Made by a program: the position numbers and the translations under genes | Source: Loripinus fragilis | Taxonomy: Eukaryota; Mollusca; Bivalvia; Lucinida; Lucinidae | Length of the DNA stretch: 64,000 bases | Assembly: GCA_964019695.1 (NCBI GenBank) | Contig: OZ026524.1 | Coordinates: 65,870,223-65,934,222 of the forward strand | Reading direction: 5' to 3' | The notes under the pieces: model-generated | The model's database searches: none | What the model saw: the letters and a program-made list of their open reading frames with translations, nothing else | What the model was told of the DNA's origin: nothing | In this document: piece by piece, positions 52,215-63,990 of the stretch | Layout: each line of letters starts with the position of its first letter | How positions within the stretch are numbered: the stretch's first letter is position 1

Positions 52215-52389
52215 CATTGATATTATGAGATATCGCATAAAATGTATAGGTTTAGGTATTAAATTTCGCCTATAGTTAACTTCATTTGTGTGTGCGAACA
52301 GCGAAGGCTCTGGTGCGTCGGCGCGGGGCGCATGCTCGATTGAGTCTTAGCTGATTGCATATAATCACAGCAACGACATATAAAATGTA

Positions 52390-52470
52390 ACTGGCCACTA
52401 TCGGCCCGCCAGCGAAACACCATCCGAATGACGGTTCGTTGTCGGACCGAGAGCGGCCCGACAGTGTGCT
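52390..52470. repeat. P2-like foldback, diverged
   Basis: TATCGGCCCGCCAGCGAAAC..GGTTCGTTGTCGGACCGA forms an imperfect hairpin related to 2501-2610. Confidence 0.55.
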
Positions 52471-52984
52471 GACAACGTATATGATTACAATAGTACCTTT
52501 TTTAAATGTGACCTGGTTTTATGGCATTGTTCCAAATATAGGGCATACCATGCATATTCAGTCAAACAGGTAAGCAACGGTGACAATATTAGTTTTTCGT
52601 CTTTACGATACATGTACTATTCCGGGAACTGAAATTAGAAGAAAACCTAAATTATACCCGTTTTTTTCTTTGAAAGATCGCTATCAACTTACATAAAGGC
52701 CCTGGCAAAGCCATAAAATTAGTTTTGGCTTGAATTTTGTGGGACCGGGACCTCCTGTGAGTAGTTACAGTTGTAGATACTCTGTTGGCATTTTTACATG
52801 TTTTATCCATGTCAAAAGAGTATTCGTTTGTTTGTTTTGCTATTTATATGTTGTTTTAATATTTTGTTTTAAATCTTTAGTTATGAATTGTATGTTTTCA
52901 ACTCAACTGAGCCGAAGGCTCAAGGTGAGGTATTGTGATCGGTCTTCGTGCAGCGTCCGGCGTGCGTCCGTCGTCCGTCCTCTT

Positions 52985-54010
52985 TAAATGGCATCTCCTC
53001 CTGAACCACTTGTCCAAATTTGCAATACCTTCACATGAATGTTCCCAATGATGCCCTCTTTCAAAATTGCATAAATGGTTCCGCTCTACTGAACAGGAGG
53101 GCAGCCAGAGCTCCAGATAAGAAATAAATTTAACGACATCTACTCCTGAACCACTGGCTCAAATTCGAAATAAATGCACAGAATTTTTCTTCATAATGCC
53201 CTCTATAAAAATTGCACAAATGGTTAAACTCCGCTGAAGAAAAAGTCCACCAGAGCTACAGATAAGAAAAATCTTTAAAAGACATCTCCTCCTGAACCAC
53301 TGGCCCAAATTCGAAATAATTTCACAGATTTTTTTTCTCTTGATACCCTCTACCAAAATTGAACAGAAGGTTCCGCTCACGCTGAATAAAAGGCCGCCAG
53401 AGCTCCAGATAAGAAATATCTTTAAAAGGCATCTCCTCCTGAACCACTAGGCCAAATTCAGAATATTTCACAGAATTGTTCCTCATGATGCCTTCTACTA
53501 AAATTGCACAAATGGTTCTGCTCCACTGAACAGAGGGGCTGCCAGAGCTCTAGATAAGAAATTTCTTTTAATGATATTTCCTCCTAAATCACTGGTCCAA
53601 AATCAAAATAATTTGACAGAATTGTTCCGCATAATAACTTTTACCAAAATTGCACAAATGGTTCTGTCCACTAAACAAAATGATCAAGAGCTCCAGATAA
53701 GAAATATCTAAAAAAATAAATGACATCTCCTGAACCAATGGTCCAAATTCAAACTTATATCACAGAATTGTTCCTAGCGATACCTTCTAACAAAATTGCT
53801 CAAACAGTTTTGCTAGGCTTAATACAGGGATCGCCAGAGCTCTAGATGAGAAGTGTCTTTAGATAATATCTTCTCCTGAACCACTAGTCCAAATCTTAAA
53901 TAAGTTAACAGAAATATTCCTCATGATGCCCTCTACCCAAATTACACAAATGGATTTGCCCCGCCTGGTCCAAAATCAAAATAATTTGACAGAAATGGTC
54001 CTTATTAGAC
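52985..54010. repeat. About 140-bp tandem repeat (GACATCTCCTCCTGAACCAC)
   Basis: Seven or so units share CATCTCCTCCTGAACCACT, AATTGTTCCTCATGATGCC, AAAATTGCACAAATGG and CCAGAGCTCCAGATAAG. The left lead (52905-52980) has GGCTCAAGGTGAGGTATTGTG and CGTCCG runs. A further unit and the array end are at 59040-59215, so the 54-59-kb composite is an insertion into the array. Confidence 0.8.
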
Positions 54011-55479
54011 TTCGAGCTAAAAAAGGTCCTGCTCCCCCCCCCCCCCCCCCCCTAGGGAATTTTGCAGACATATCCTATCTTGAAGAAAATTTCAAGCCGC
54101 ATCTTTTAAGAGATGTTTGCACTCTGTGCTCCGGGGCGTTAGTCTCTGACAGCCTGTTACATATGTTACTGTAACAAACTAAGGAAAAAAATCAAAATGA
54201 AAGTTTGAGCTACAGAAAGAAGACATTAAACCATCTAATTATTCAAATTTCTTATGCAGTTTGCAAGCTGCATGCCTCAGCTACATAAAAGCAACATTTT
54301 AAACAAAATTACAGCCTTCAATGGTGTTATATGCGTTACATAGATTAAATTTCCCTTTGAAATTTGAAATCGTGACTAACATCATTCATTTTACAGACAA
54401 TTTGTACATTTTTACAAGTTTTTTTTAATCTTAGTTTACTAAAATACTCATTTGACTAATAGAAAAAACAAAGTTTGCTTTTCTATCTCAAATACATTGT
54501 TTTATATGAGCTATTAAACAACCCTACCCCCAAATTTTAAGTATCCAATTTTGGTATCTATTATTGAAGAAAAATATATGAAAATATTTGACGCTCGTGG
54601 ATATCTTACATTTTTGGCACTGTCTTGCTAATGAAATGAAGAATCATACTTTTGCAAGTTTGACATCAGGATCAGAGCACTTATTAAAGTATGTAACGTA
54701 TGTTACATGGCATAATGAATGAGCTAGGAAACTTTCTTGGAAGTAAGAGATGATATTTCAGAAAAAATACCGTTTTTCACATGTTTTTCGATTAACCTCT
54801 AGCCTCTGGTGCCTTAGTCTTAGTAATTACAGTCATTGATGGTAACAAGCCCATGGAATTGTGTTACCTATGTTATATATAACCTTTTTAATCACATATT
54901 TCCTAATGCCTATAATATTAAAATGTATAGACATATAGATAGAAAATAATAGTTCTCATTTAAATGACACAATTTAATAAATATTCATATTAAATAAAAT
55001 CATTCAAAAACAATCTTTATTCAAGGCACCCTCACAATGTCTATCATTGTGTCTGCTTCTAATGCAAAATAAATCACCCATTTCATCACAACCAGTAGAA
55101 TCATGGCATTGTATTAGGACTGCAAACTGAGTACAAGCCAGTTCCTCTTTACCCCTTTGGGAATTGTGCAGAAATATCCTACCTTAAAGACCAATTCAAG
55201 CTGCATCAAATAAGAGATGTTTGCACTCTATTAACTAGGGGGTTAGCCTGTAATGGTATGATACGTATGTTACCATATCAATTTAAGAATAAATGAATTG
55301 AAAGTCTGAGAAACAGAAAGAAAACATAAAACTATCTATTTATTTGAATTATTCATGTAGTTTGCATGCTGAATACCTTTGATACATAAGAAAATATTTT
55401 TTTAACAAATATACAGCTTCCTATGGTGTTATATGTGTTACATTAATTAAGATTACTTTTTAAAATTGGAAATTGTGAC

Positions 55480-56155
55480 AAACAGCGCTTATAAGCATTT
55501 CGCGTGATCCTTCTATTTAGCCATCAAAAGACTTAATTTTCTTTGTATGTGTGGCCAGTGCCAGCGTCAAACAACTTGACTCAGCCAAACTTGAATCCTT
55601 AGCATCCTTCAAAAGCAGAAACAGCAAGTCAGTGTCATGGAATCAAACACCTGATTAAATATGGGTTTAATGCCATTTCACATACATGCATACAATGGAG
55701 TATAACTCTGGTATATATCTCTTCCTGTGAAGTGGCAAGAGCAATCTAACTGCAGCTGCCTCTGCATCCGTGCTAGTTAAATGATAACTTTGCTCTGATT
55801 TTGCAAAATCCATGTCTCTACCGTGTACCTCTAAGAATACTTTAAGATTTTTGACCCTGGTCAAACAGAAATTTGATAGGCTGCCTTTTGCATCATTTAC
55901 TATGGAACCTATTTAGTCTTTTGGTGCTTAAGTCCTCAGGTCTTAGATCAATAGTATTTTGCTGCGCCCAAAGAACTTTATAAGTTTTCTTTAGTTACAA
56001 TGTTGACTCTTGATGGTTTTGGCAGACCGTCTGAAACAATTTCTGTTACACCTTGAAAGTTATCTGGTATAAGAGCAAGAATATGAAGTTGGACATTGCC
56101 ATCAATTATGTTTGCAGTTGGTCGTTTTTTGATGTCAGTACATTGAAGCATGTCT
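55480..56155 (-). pseudogene. N-terminal half of a 'HAFTGCDT' family TE protein, decayed
   Basis: On the minus strand, ANIIDGNVQLHILALIPDNF and GLPKPSRVNIVTKENL (56115-55990) resemble the early block of a large uncharacterised protein family, often transposon-linked, in marine invertebrates. A stop follows. Then 55864-55667 is open (EVHGRDMDFAKSEQSYHL, STDAEAAAVRLLLPLH), and a later HDTDLLFLLL segment follows near 55620. Several stops and frame changes exist. The match is from memory of the family pattern and is strongest for the first block. Confidence 0.45.
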
Positions 56156-56492
56156 TAAAATAATGTAAAACCTATGATTTCTCAGTTTTGCAGCCATATC
56201 ATTAGCTGTTGCATTCAAAAGAAGGAAAGTGGACTATAGGTAGAATGGGATAACCAGTATTTCTATATTATGCGCTATGGAAGATTTATACAATGTAAAC
56301 AAGTTGATAAGGTGCCTCATTTCATGATCCGTTTAACTGAAATTGAAAACACTTGCCTCTGACTGTGTAATCAAAAAGGATGTCACGAAAATGCCCTTGC
56401 TCATTTATTAAGACGAGTTATATATGTTACATCCTTTAGTAAGCGCTCTTATCTTAGAAACTTAGTGAATCATTGAATTGAAAGGGTCTAAT

Positions 56493-56981
56493 TTGCGCTC
56501 TGTTCATCCTGTATTTCATTGCTTTACCTGCTGTGATACATCTAGTTCGTTTATCTGAAGGGAAAGAGTTACCTCGGTTTCAGCACTTCAGAAGTACTAA
56601 GACTTCAAATAAGTTTTTGAATGCTTGGGGAAAGATAATAAGTGCAGAGACATTATTAGATGAAAATACGTGGGTTGCATGTATAGAAAGGCTACATTTA
56701 TAAAAGTTAACCAGCTAAGATATGATTCTTTATATCAAGAAATATCAAGGTACATCAGTCCAGGTACTCATTGCTCTTCATGGCATAGTTTTCCTCCTTG
56801 TAAAGCTTTAGTCTTTCTCCTACTTGCAGAGTATCACTTGAAATACATACTCAAAGAGCCAACTATTAGGAATTCATATCAGTTTCCGAATGTTCCAAGC
56901 CATAAATGGCAAAATTGGAAAGTTGATAATGGCTCATCAATTTTGAGTGGACTGGTGGTAAAATTGAATAACAGTAAATGA
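56493..56981 (+). pseudogene. C-terminal half of a 'HAFTGCDT' family TE protein, decayed
   Basis: A single frame with four internal stops reads HPVFHCFTCCDTSSSFI, then RERVTSVSALQKY, VNQLRYDSLYQE, SFPPCKALVFLLLAEYH and FPNVPSHKWQNWKV. This follows the family order HAFTGCDTTSAF, then LQKY, then VNxLRYxLF, then LPPCKDAL.LH..RAxYQ. The two Gly/Cys positions and the stops show decay. It points opposite to the N-terminal half at 55480-56155, so the gene is inverted internally or the halves come from two copies. Confidence 0.6.
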
Positions 56982-56989
56982 TTGAAATA

Positions 56990-57790
56990 TTGTGTGATGA
57001 TTCTACTAGTTGCAAGGAGGCGTGTGATACTAATGATTACCACAGAAGAAGACAATGACAAACGTTTAGCATGAGTGTTAAATCGATGAGAAATAGTTTG
57101 GACCATTTCATTTATTGTATTTTCTTGTCAAAATGTAAAACTATCTTTTCTATTTGTGGTTCTATATTTAGCATTATATGCACAGTATTAGGAAATGTGT
57201 CCAAAAGGTCATTGATAACATCTGTAACACCAGTCCATGGGCTTGATAATCAGAAATGAATATAATTTCTAGTGTTTTGGCACCAAAGACTTATAAGTAC
57301 ACATTAAGTGTCCTGAACTTAAACTTAATGACATCTTGTAGATATATGAGCAAGACAGACTAAGAAAATGAAAAATATCCACACGCTGTAATCGCTTTTA
57401 TGTGTTTTACTTAAACGGTAATAACAAACTACGCTTCTCTGTAAAACTGGGAGTAGGGCTGTGTATTAGCTCCTATAAGACAATATATTTAAGATAGAAA
57501 AGCAAACTTGGTTTTTCCTATTCATCAATTGAGTATATGTTTGTAAAATCTAACAAAACAGTTTGAAACCAAGTCATAGTAGTTGTTTAAATACATGACA
57601 ATAGCCATAATTATAGCTTTTAAATTATAATTAGGTTCATGTAACGCACATAACACCACAGTTAGCCATATTAATGTTATACAGCTTCAATATGTAGTAA
57701 AGACATCCAGTATAAAGACTATAAGAATTTCAATTTATTAGATAATTTTAATGTCTTCTATTGGTAGCTCAAACATTCAAATTTCTTATT
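56990..57790. other. Gene-free part of the composite
   Basis: AT-rich. It contains words shared with other parts of the composite (GTAACGCACATAACACC, near 57640). No coding support. Confidence 0.45.
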
Positions 57791-59214
57791 CTCAAATTGA
57801 TATAGTAACATATGTAACAAGCTGTTACAGGCTAACGCCCCGACTTACAGAGTGCAAACATTTCTTATTAAATGCACCTTGAATGGTTACATAAGATGTA
57901 TTTTGTCTGCAGAATTCCAAAGGGGATTAGGATGGAGCAGGCCCTTACTCAGCTTGATGTCAAAATACTGTTTGATGATTTTACTTATCATGCTAACATA
58001 TGTAACACTCTCTGATCTTTAAAACTTGATGACAACTAGTAGATCTATAAGTCTTTATCATAGGAGCCAGTTTAAAATCCCTAAACAATGTAAGATATCA
58101 AACAGCTGCGAGTTTTTTCACAATTTTAGCTCAAACTTTCAAACTGCATTTCCTTTATTTGATATAGTAACGCATGTAACAGGCTGTTTCAGACTAACGC
58201 CCCAACATAGAGAGTGCAAACATCCCTTATTCGATGCAGCTTGAGTTGTACTATAAGAAGGAATATGTCTGCGAAATTCCCTCGAGGAGATTAAAACATT
58301 TTAGGCATATCTTACGTAAAGAAAATGAGCTTGCCCATTTATTACATCAGGTAACATATGTTACAGCCTCTGATATCAAAAATCTTGCAACAAACTTGCA
58401 GATTTATGAGTCTTTTCATATAAGCAAATAAATCCCAAACAATGAAACACATTCATCAACTGCAAATATTTTTTAACTATTTTTACTTTAGTTTTAATAC
58501 CAAACATTTCACCTTAAAACTGGGTAGGGGTAGGGTTGTTTAATTGCTTATTTCAGAAAAAATATTTAAGCTAGGGAAACAAACTTTAATTTTTCTGTTA
58601 GCCAATTGCATAAGCTAGTCAGGCATGGTTAAAAGCATTTGCAAAACACAAAGATGAATTGTGAATGTAAATGATGTTAGCCACACTTGCAAATTTTAAT
58701 GGGTTATCTGATTTATGTAACGCATATGACACCTTAAGAAGCCGCAATTTTGTTCAAATGGCTGTCATACGTAGTTAAGATATCCAGTATGCAGACTATA
58801 TGAATGCTTTTAAAAAATAAATACTTTAATGTCTTTAATTTGTAGCCCAAACTTTCAATTTACTTTTTCTAAGTTTGATTAAGTAACGTATGTTACAGGC
58901 TCTTACAGACTAACGCCCCGGAGCACAGAGTGCAAACATCTCTTAAAAGACTCGGCTTTCAATTCTCTACAAGATAGGATATGTCTGCAAAATTCCCTAG
59001 GGGGGGGGGGGGGAGCAAACCCATTCTCAGCCATCCGTCTATTATGTTGACCTCTACTTAAATTGATCAGAAGGTTAAGCATGGCCGAACAACATGGCTA
59101 CCAGAGCTAAAAATAGAAATATATTTTAAATCATATCACATCTCCTTAACAACAGGCCAACATAACATCTTCACATGTGTCAGGACTCAGGTGAGCTATC
59201 CAGGGCCCTAGGGC

Positions 59215-60778
59215 CCTCTTGCTTTATTTTGGGTATAAGGGATTATGGTGTCACTAAGCAGTTTCAAAATAAATTTATAATAGGGTTTCGACTGCACAGA
59301 GACTTCATGCTCATTATACAATAATGGTACAGCTAGACTCAGAATAACGATTGGTGTTGATTTTATTGTGTCACCTGCGAAGCATAGCAGGCGAAGTAAG
59401 GTCGACAGCGGTGTCGGCGTCGTCCGGGCGTCACACTTTTGATTTCCGAACGATAACTTTTGAAGTGATGCATCAGTTTCATTCAAAGTTTACAGAAGGG
59501 TAAAACATCATAGAAAGTTTACAGAAGGGTAAAACATCATAGAATACAGGTCAAATTTGAAAAAAGAGATCATCCGCAAAATGTTGACTGAGTTATGGCC
59601 CTATTTGACTTAGATTTTGGCTACATTGTTGTTTCTGATCAATAACTTTTGAAGGGATGCAACAATTTCAATTAAAATTTACAGACGGGTATAGCATCAT
59701 AAGATACAGGCAAAGTTTGAATTTTGAGGTGATCTTCAAAATTTTGACGGTGTTATTGCCCTTTTTTACTTAGGTTTAGGCTATTATATTGGCTTTTTTC
59801 GTGTATTAAAGTTCACATTTCCCTAAAACTATTATATCTGACAACTTCTCACTATAGGCCATGATTACCCATTGCCTGTATATAAGAGCATCACAGTGTG
59901 TCCTAAGCCAGGTGTGGTACTTGTTTGTATCGATTCCTGAACTTTACCTTCTTACTTACTTTAGTCATATCAGTTGTGCAATTCACAGAAGGTCATATGA
60001 TTGGATGTATAGCAAAATTCTGCCAATCAATGTCAACCTTGACATGATATATTTATCAAACACAACAGACAAACCCATGGTACCGTGAGGAAGAACCACA
60101 GAACAATAACAGTCGCAAGATATCAGAAATTGCATAACAAAACCCAGGAACATACACAGAACCCCTACTGGTGCCAAATCCTTGCCCAAGATTATGTTGT
60201 TGTTAAAACACAAACATTTTTAAGCTCGCATGAAGACTTCCTAATATGACTGGAACATTAAGAAGTAATAACAAACTAGTGTCAAAATTCACTAAAATAA
60301 CATAAACATGCTAGTCACATGTTAATAAGCACCTGCATCTAAAACAAAGCAAGCATTCACAATACAATCCCCTGTTACCTTATACGCTTTCAGTGGCATC
60401 TGATCTGGTTTTCCACTGTTTGCTAATGTTCCACAAAAAGGATGCTAGGCGTATATGGGTTAAATATATTTTATTTTCTTCTTATCAGGTTTCGCCACAA
60501 CAATTCAAAACGCTACCATGGGGTGACAATACACTTCAGATGTGATGTGCATGTATTAATGATATAATTCGAGGTATAGACACTCAGTCTACAGGAAAAT
60601 GATTGCTTGGTAACGAATCGTGTATCCCTTGTAACGAAGGAATAAACCAGAAGATTCTTTATTGGTCATTATCGACTTCTTATATCTATTATTGACCTTG
60701 CTAGGATCTTATCGAATAATAAGAAATGCTAGCATCATCCTTAGATCAGATGAAAGTACGACGTGACTCAGGTATCTA
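59215..60778. other. Dispersed-repeat region before the gap
   Basis: 59380-59760 holds two to three units with ATAACTTTTGAAG(T/G)GATGCA and CATCATA(A/G)(A/G)ATACAGG, led by TCACCTGCGAAGC and GTCGTCCGGGCGTCAC. 60060-60160 has the CCATGGTACCGTGAGGAAGA repeat relative. No gene. Confidence 0.5.
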
Positions 60779-60978
60779 NNNNNNNNNNNNNNNNNNNNNN
60801 NNNNNNNNNNNNNNNNNNNNNNNNNNNNNNNNNNNNNNNNNNNNNNNNNNNNNNNNNNNNNNNNNNNNNNNNNNNNNNNNNNNNNNNNNNNNNNNNNNNN
60901 NNNNNNNNNNNNNNNNNNNNNNNNNNNNNNNNNNNNNNNNNNNNNNNNNNNNNNNNNNNNNNNNNNNNNNNNNNNNNN
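60779..60978. other. Assembly gap (200 N)
   Basis: Exactly 200 N, a conventional fixed gap size, so the true distance is unknown. The right flank begins inside an inverted repeat. Confidence 1.
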
Positions 60979-61225
60979 GATGGTTATGAAAGCCAATACC
61001 GCATCGTGCTGCCGTGTCTGATCTGCCGCGCCAGAAATCCAATTTCCCACAGAACAAAGAGGTTCAATTCCCTATTCATTTTTGCTCTATCCTCTGCATA
61101 AAATATTTTCTCATTTGCAAAATAAAAAGGTACGTAATAATGTTTTTTGTATGTAAAAATAGATTTCTGGCACGGCAGATCGGACACGGCAGCATGGTGC
61201 AGTATTGGCTTTCATAACCACCTAT
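60979..61225. repeat. Inverted repeat next to the gap
   Basis: GATGGTTATGAAAGCCAATAC..GATCTGCCGCGCCAGAAATC (60979-61040) recurs inverted at about 61160-61225 (GATTTCTGGCACGGCAGATC..TTGGCTTTCATAACCACC). Probably a MITE whose copies confounded assembly. Confidence 0.65.
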
Positions 61226-61512
61226 TGGAAAATAATGACCAGATTAAAAAACAAAGATGGCTGCTGTCTGCTGTTTTTTTCCGTCTGGCTAATTTTCCAC
61301 AAAACCAACAAGAGCGTTTCAGCGAAGATCATGACAGGTTTATCTCTGTCGATTCTGTCGACAGAGAAAAGTCAATCTATACAACTTCCAACTTATTCAA
61401 GTTGTGGTGCTCATATTAGAAGCGGCGATAACAATTTTTTTTCTGTTCAAGTAGCATCGACAACAGTGTGCATGCAATGGCCCACTAGAGTCTTTGTTAA
61501 TCACTCGAAAGA
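61226..61512. other. Short gene-free stretch
   Basis: No recognised repeat and no supported coding. One GTTTATCTCTGTCGATTCTG / CGACAGAG hairpin is near 61340-61370. Confidence 0.4.
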
Positions 61513-61816
61513 TGCATGCAAGTGCGGATCCAAAGAGGGGGGGGGGCAGGGGGTCCGGACCCCCCTGGAAAAGCACAAGTTATATGGGTTTCTATAGGGA
61601 ATAAGCAATTGGACCCCCCTGGAAAAAGTTGGACCCCCCCCCCCCCCCTGGAAAATGTTGGACCCCCTCTGGAACCTTGAAAAATGATAGTTTTCTTTGA
61701 ATTTAACCATTTGACTTCTGTAAAATAAGCTGAGGACTAAAAAAAAAACGTTGCCAGAGCTTTTTTGTCAGATTGACCTGGACCCCCCTGACGAAAATTC
61801 CTGGATCCGCGCATGC
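61513..61816. repeat. MITE with GCGGATCC ends, second copy
   Basis: CATGCAAGTGCGGATCC and GGATCCGCGCATG are the ends. GGGGGTCCGGACCCCC and several GGACCCCCCTGG units lie inside. Sister of 34827-35155. Confidence 0.75.
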
Positions 61817-61909
61817 CATTTGTATAGACATTTATGCAGATTTCTTGGCCGATTACTTGACTTTTCAAGTGTTTGAGAGGGGTCTCGAATCTGAGCCTAT
61901 GGGTGGGGA

Positions 61910-61940
61910 AATATTGTTGGGGGGGGGGGGGGGGGGGTTA
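61910..61940. repeat. Long G run
   Basis: About 19 consecutive G. Similar C or G runs occur near 34790, 34867, 44729, 44751, 47494, 54030 and 59002. Confidence 0.9.
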
Positions 61941-62365
61941 ACGAATTCCAAGTGATTATTGGCGTGCATAGGCTATCATCCTGCACCACAGGAAGGGACA
62001 TAGAAAGGAATGACAAAGTCTGTCAAAAGTTCATTGGTTTTATTTTAAAATAAACATTATCATTAAGTCTATGTTATGAAAAAAAAATTGAAATTGATTT
62101 AGATTTGGAGGGTCCGTAACTTACCGAATCGTGCCCAATTTCTGAATCGGACCCAATCAAGCCCGAAAATGCCATGTTTTTGTGTTTGTCTATTTCCTGC
62201 ACTTGCAGACTTTTTCTTACCGATGTTCCATATATTTTTGATCATCATACGGGTACCTGTCGTATCAAAACGTAAATAATCCTCACAGCCTATAGGCAAA
62301 TGAGATAAAACTTACCTGCCCTGAAAGCAGAGTTTTGAAAAAAAATGCTGACCTACAGGCTACAG
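61940..62365. other. Gene-free stretch
   Basis: No repeats matched and no coding region supported. Confidence 0.4.
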
Positions 62366-62369
62366 ACCC

Positions 62370-63790
62370 CTTATATTTTGGGTGCTCAAAAGAAAAGTCT
62401 CTTGAGACGGGTTTTCGGGCACCCACAGCATATGTGGCCATATCTTTTGGTTGAAAACAATTAAAGTGTATCATACCGATTTTTTGGCGTTTCAAAGATA
62501 AAAGCTTTACAGTGGTATGATCTATTATGATGAAAGAAGATAGTTACAGCGAGCCCGCGATTCGATGTGTAGAAATGCCGTGTAGCCCTGATCACACCAA
62601 ATCACTGGAAACTCGACTGTTTTACCGAACCACACCTATTTTTTGCTTTTATGCACAAATCATTGGCAACCATGCCCCGCTTTTATGCACAGGTTATTTG
62701 CAAAATTGCTACCATGGTTTTGTAATGTGGGTGCTCAAAAGAACAGTCTCATTGAGATGGTACTACATATGTTTTAGTTGAAAACATTTAAAGCGTATAT
62801 ACCACTCCAATTTCTTTTTTGCCTTTTCAAAGATATAAGCTTTACAGTGGCATCACTCGATTTCTGGAATTCGTGTCAACGTTTACAAAATCGCAGAAGC
62901 CCTATTTACAACCATGGTTTTATATCTTGGGTGCTCAAAAGAACCGTCTCATTGAGACGGCACTTTTGAGTACTCACAAGATATATATTGGTTGAAAACA
63001 TTTAAAGTGTATATACTGATTTCTTTTTTGCATTTCAAAGATATAAGCTTTACATTGGTATCATTCGATTTCTGGAATTCGTGTAAAATTTGTAAACATG
63101 GAAGTCCATTTGCAACCATGGGTTTATATTTATGGTGCACAAAAGAATTGTCTCATTGAGACGGTACATTTTAGTACCTAAAACATATATTATAGATGAA
63201 AACATTTAAAGTGTATATACCGATTTTTTGTGTGTTTCAAAGATATACACTTTACAGTTGTATTATTCGATTTCTGGAATCCGTGTAACGTTTACAAAAA
63301 TTGTAAACATGGTAGCTATATTTGCAACCATAGTTTTATATTTTGGGTGCCCAAAAGAACCGTCTCATTGATACGTCACTTTGAATCTGATACTTTTTTG
63401 TATTTCAAAGATATAAGCTTTACAGTGGTATCATTTATTATGATGAAAGAAGTCTGTTGTTGTCTGGTAGTTACAGCGGATGTTTATACCGATTTCATTT
63501 TTGCGTTTCAAATATAAAAGCTTTACATAGGTATCATTTCTTATGAAGAAAGAAGTCTGTTGTTGCATGGTAGTTACATCAAACCCGTGATTCGACGTGC
63601 AGAAATGCTGTGTAGTTGCGTGTAAACGGAATCATTTCGATTTTTGGAATTCGTGTAAACCTTAACAAAATTTTGTAAACGTGTAAGCTCTATTCGCAAC
63701 CATGGTTTTATATTTTGGGTGCTCAAAAGAACCGTCTCATTGCGACAGTACTTTTGATTACCCACACCATATGTTTGGTTGAAAAGATAA
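62370..63790. repeat. 200-212-bp tandem array with a hairpin in each monomer
   Basis: GGGTGCTCAAAAGAACCGTC-like words start monomers at 62731, 62931, 63134, 63346 and 63719, with a diverged one near 62380. Each monomer has a CCGTCTCATTGAGACGG stem, AAAACATTTAAAGTGTATA, GATATAAGCTTTACAGTGG, TTTCTGGAATTCGTGTAAA and GCAACCATGGTTTTATAT. A single unit stands alone at 36043-36120. Confidence 0.8.
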
Positions 63791-63924
63791 ATTTAAAGTG
63801 TATGTATCCTTTTTTTTATTGTAATAATCACTGTCCTCATCAATAGTCGTGAAAGATAACACAATTACCACAAGAAATTACCATGAAATTAATTCCCAAC
63901 TTTTGGGACAATTAGGTATGGTCA

Positions 63925-63990
63925 AACAGTGCAGACCCACATCAGACTGCCCCTATAGAAGCAGTCTAATCAGGGTCTTCACTGTTTGCA
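63925..63990. repeat. Dispersed hairpin, CAGACCCAGATCA type
   Basis: CAAACAGTGCAGACCCACATC and GGGTCTTCACTGTTTG are inverted. Same family as 6965-7040. Confidence 0.75.

Larger units (their letters stand above)
54021..59020. mobile_element. 5-kb composite with long, repeated terminal inverted repeats
   Basis: CTAGGGAATTTTGCAGACAT..CCGGGGCGTTAGTCT..GTTACATATGTTACT (54045-54175) recurs inverted at about 58878-59008. Both outer ends run into C or G runs. Partial copies of the same block lie at 55140-55280 (direct), 57795-57930 and 58165-58290 (inverted), so several insertions of one family are nested here. The interior has the protein relics described separately. Confidence 0.65.

Noticed and set aside
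52985..54010. Regularly spaced repeats that could suggest a CRISPR array
   Set aside because: Units of about 140 bp are contiguous and diverged with no unique spacers, in a eukaryotic context. It is a tandem satellite.
60709..61101. Frames crossing the N gap
   Set aside because: They consist mostly of unknown residues and cannot be evaluated.
62370..63790. Hairpin repeats with about 200-bp spacing as CRISPR-like or attachment sites
   Set aside because: The whole monomer repeats, not only the hairpin, so it is a satellite.
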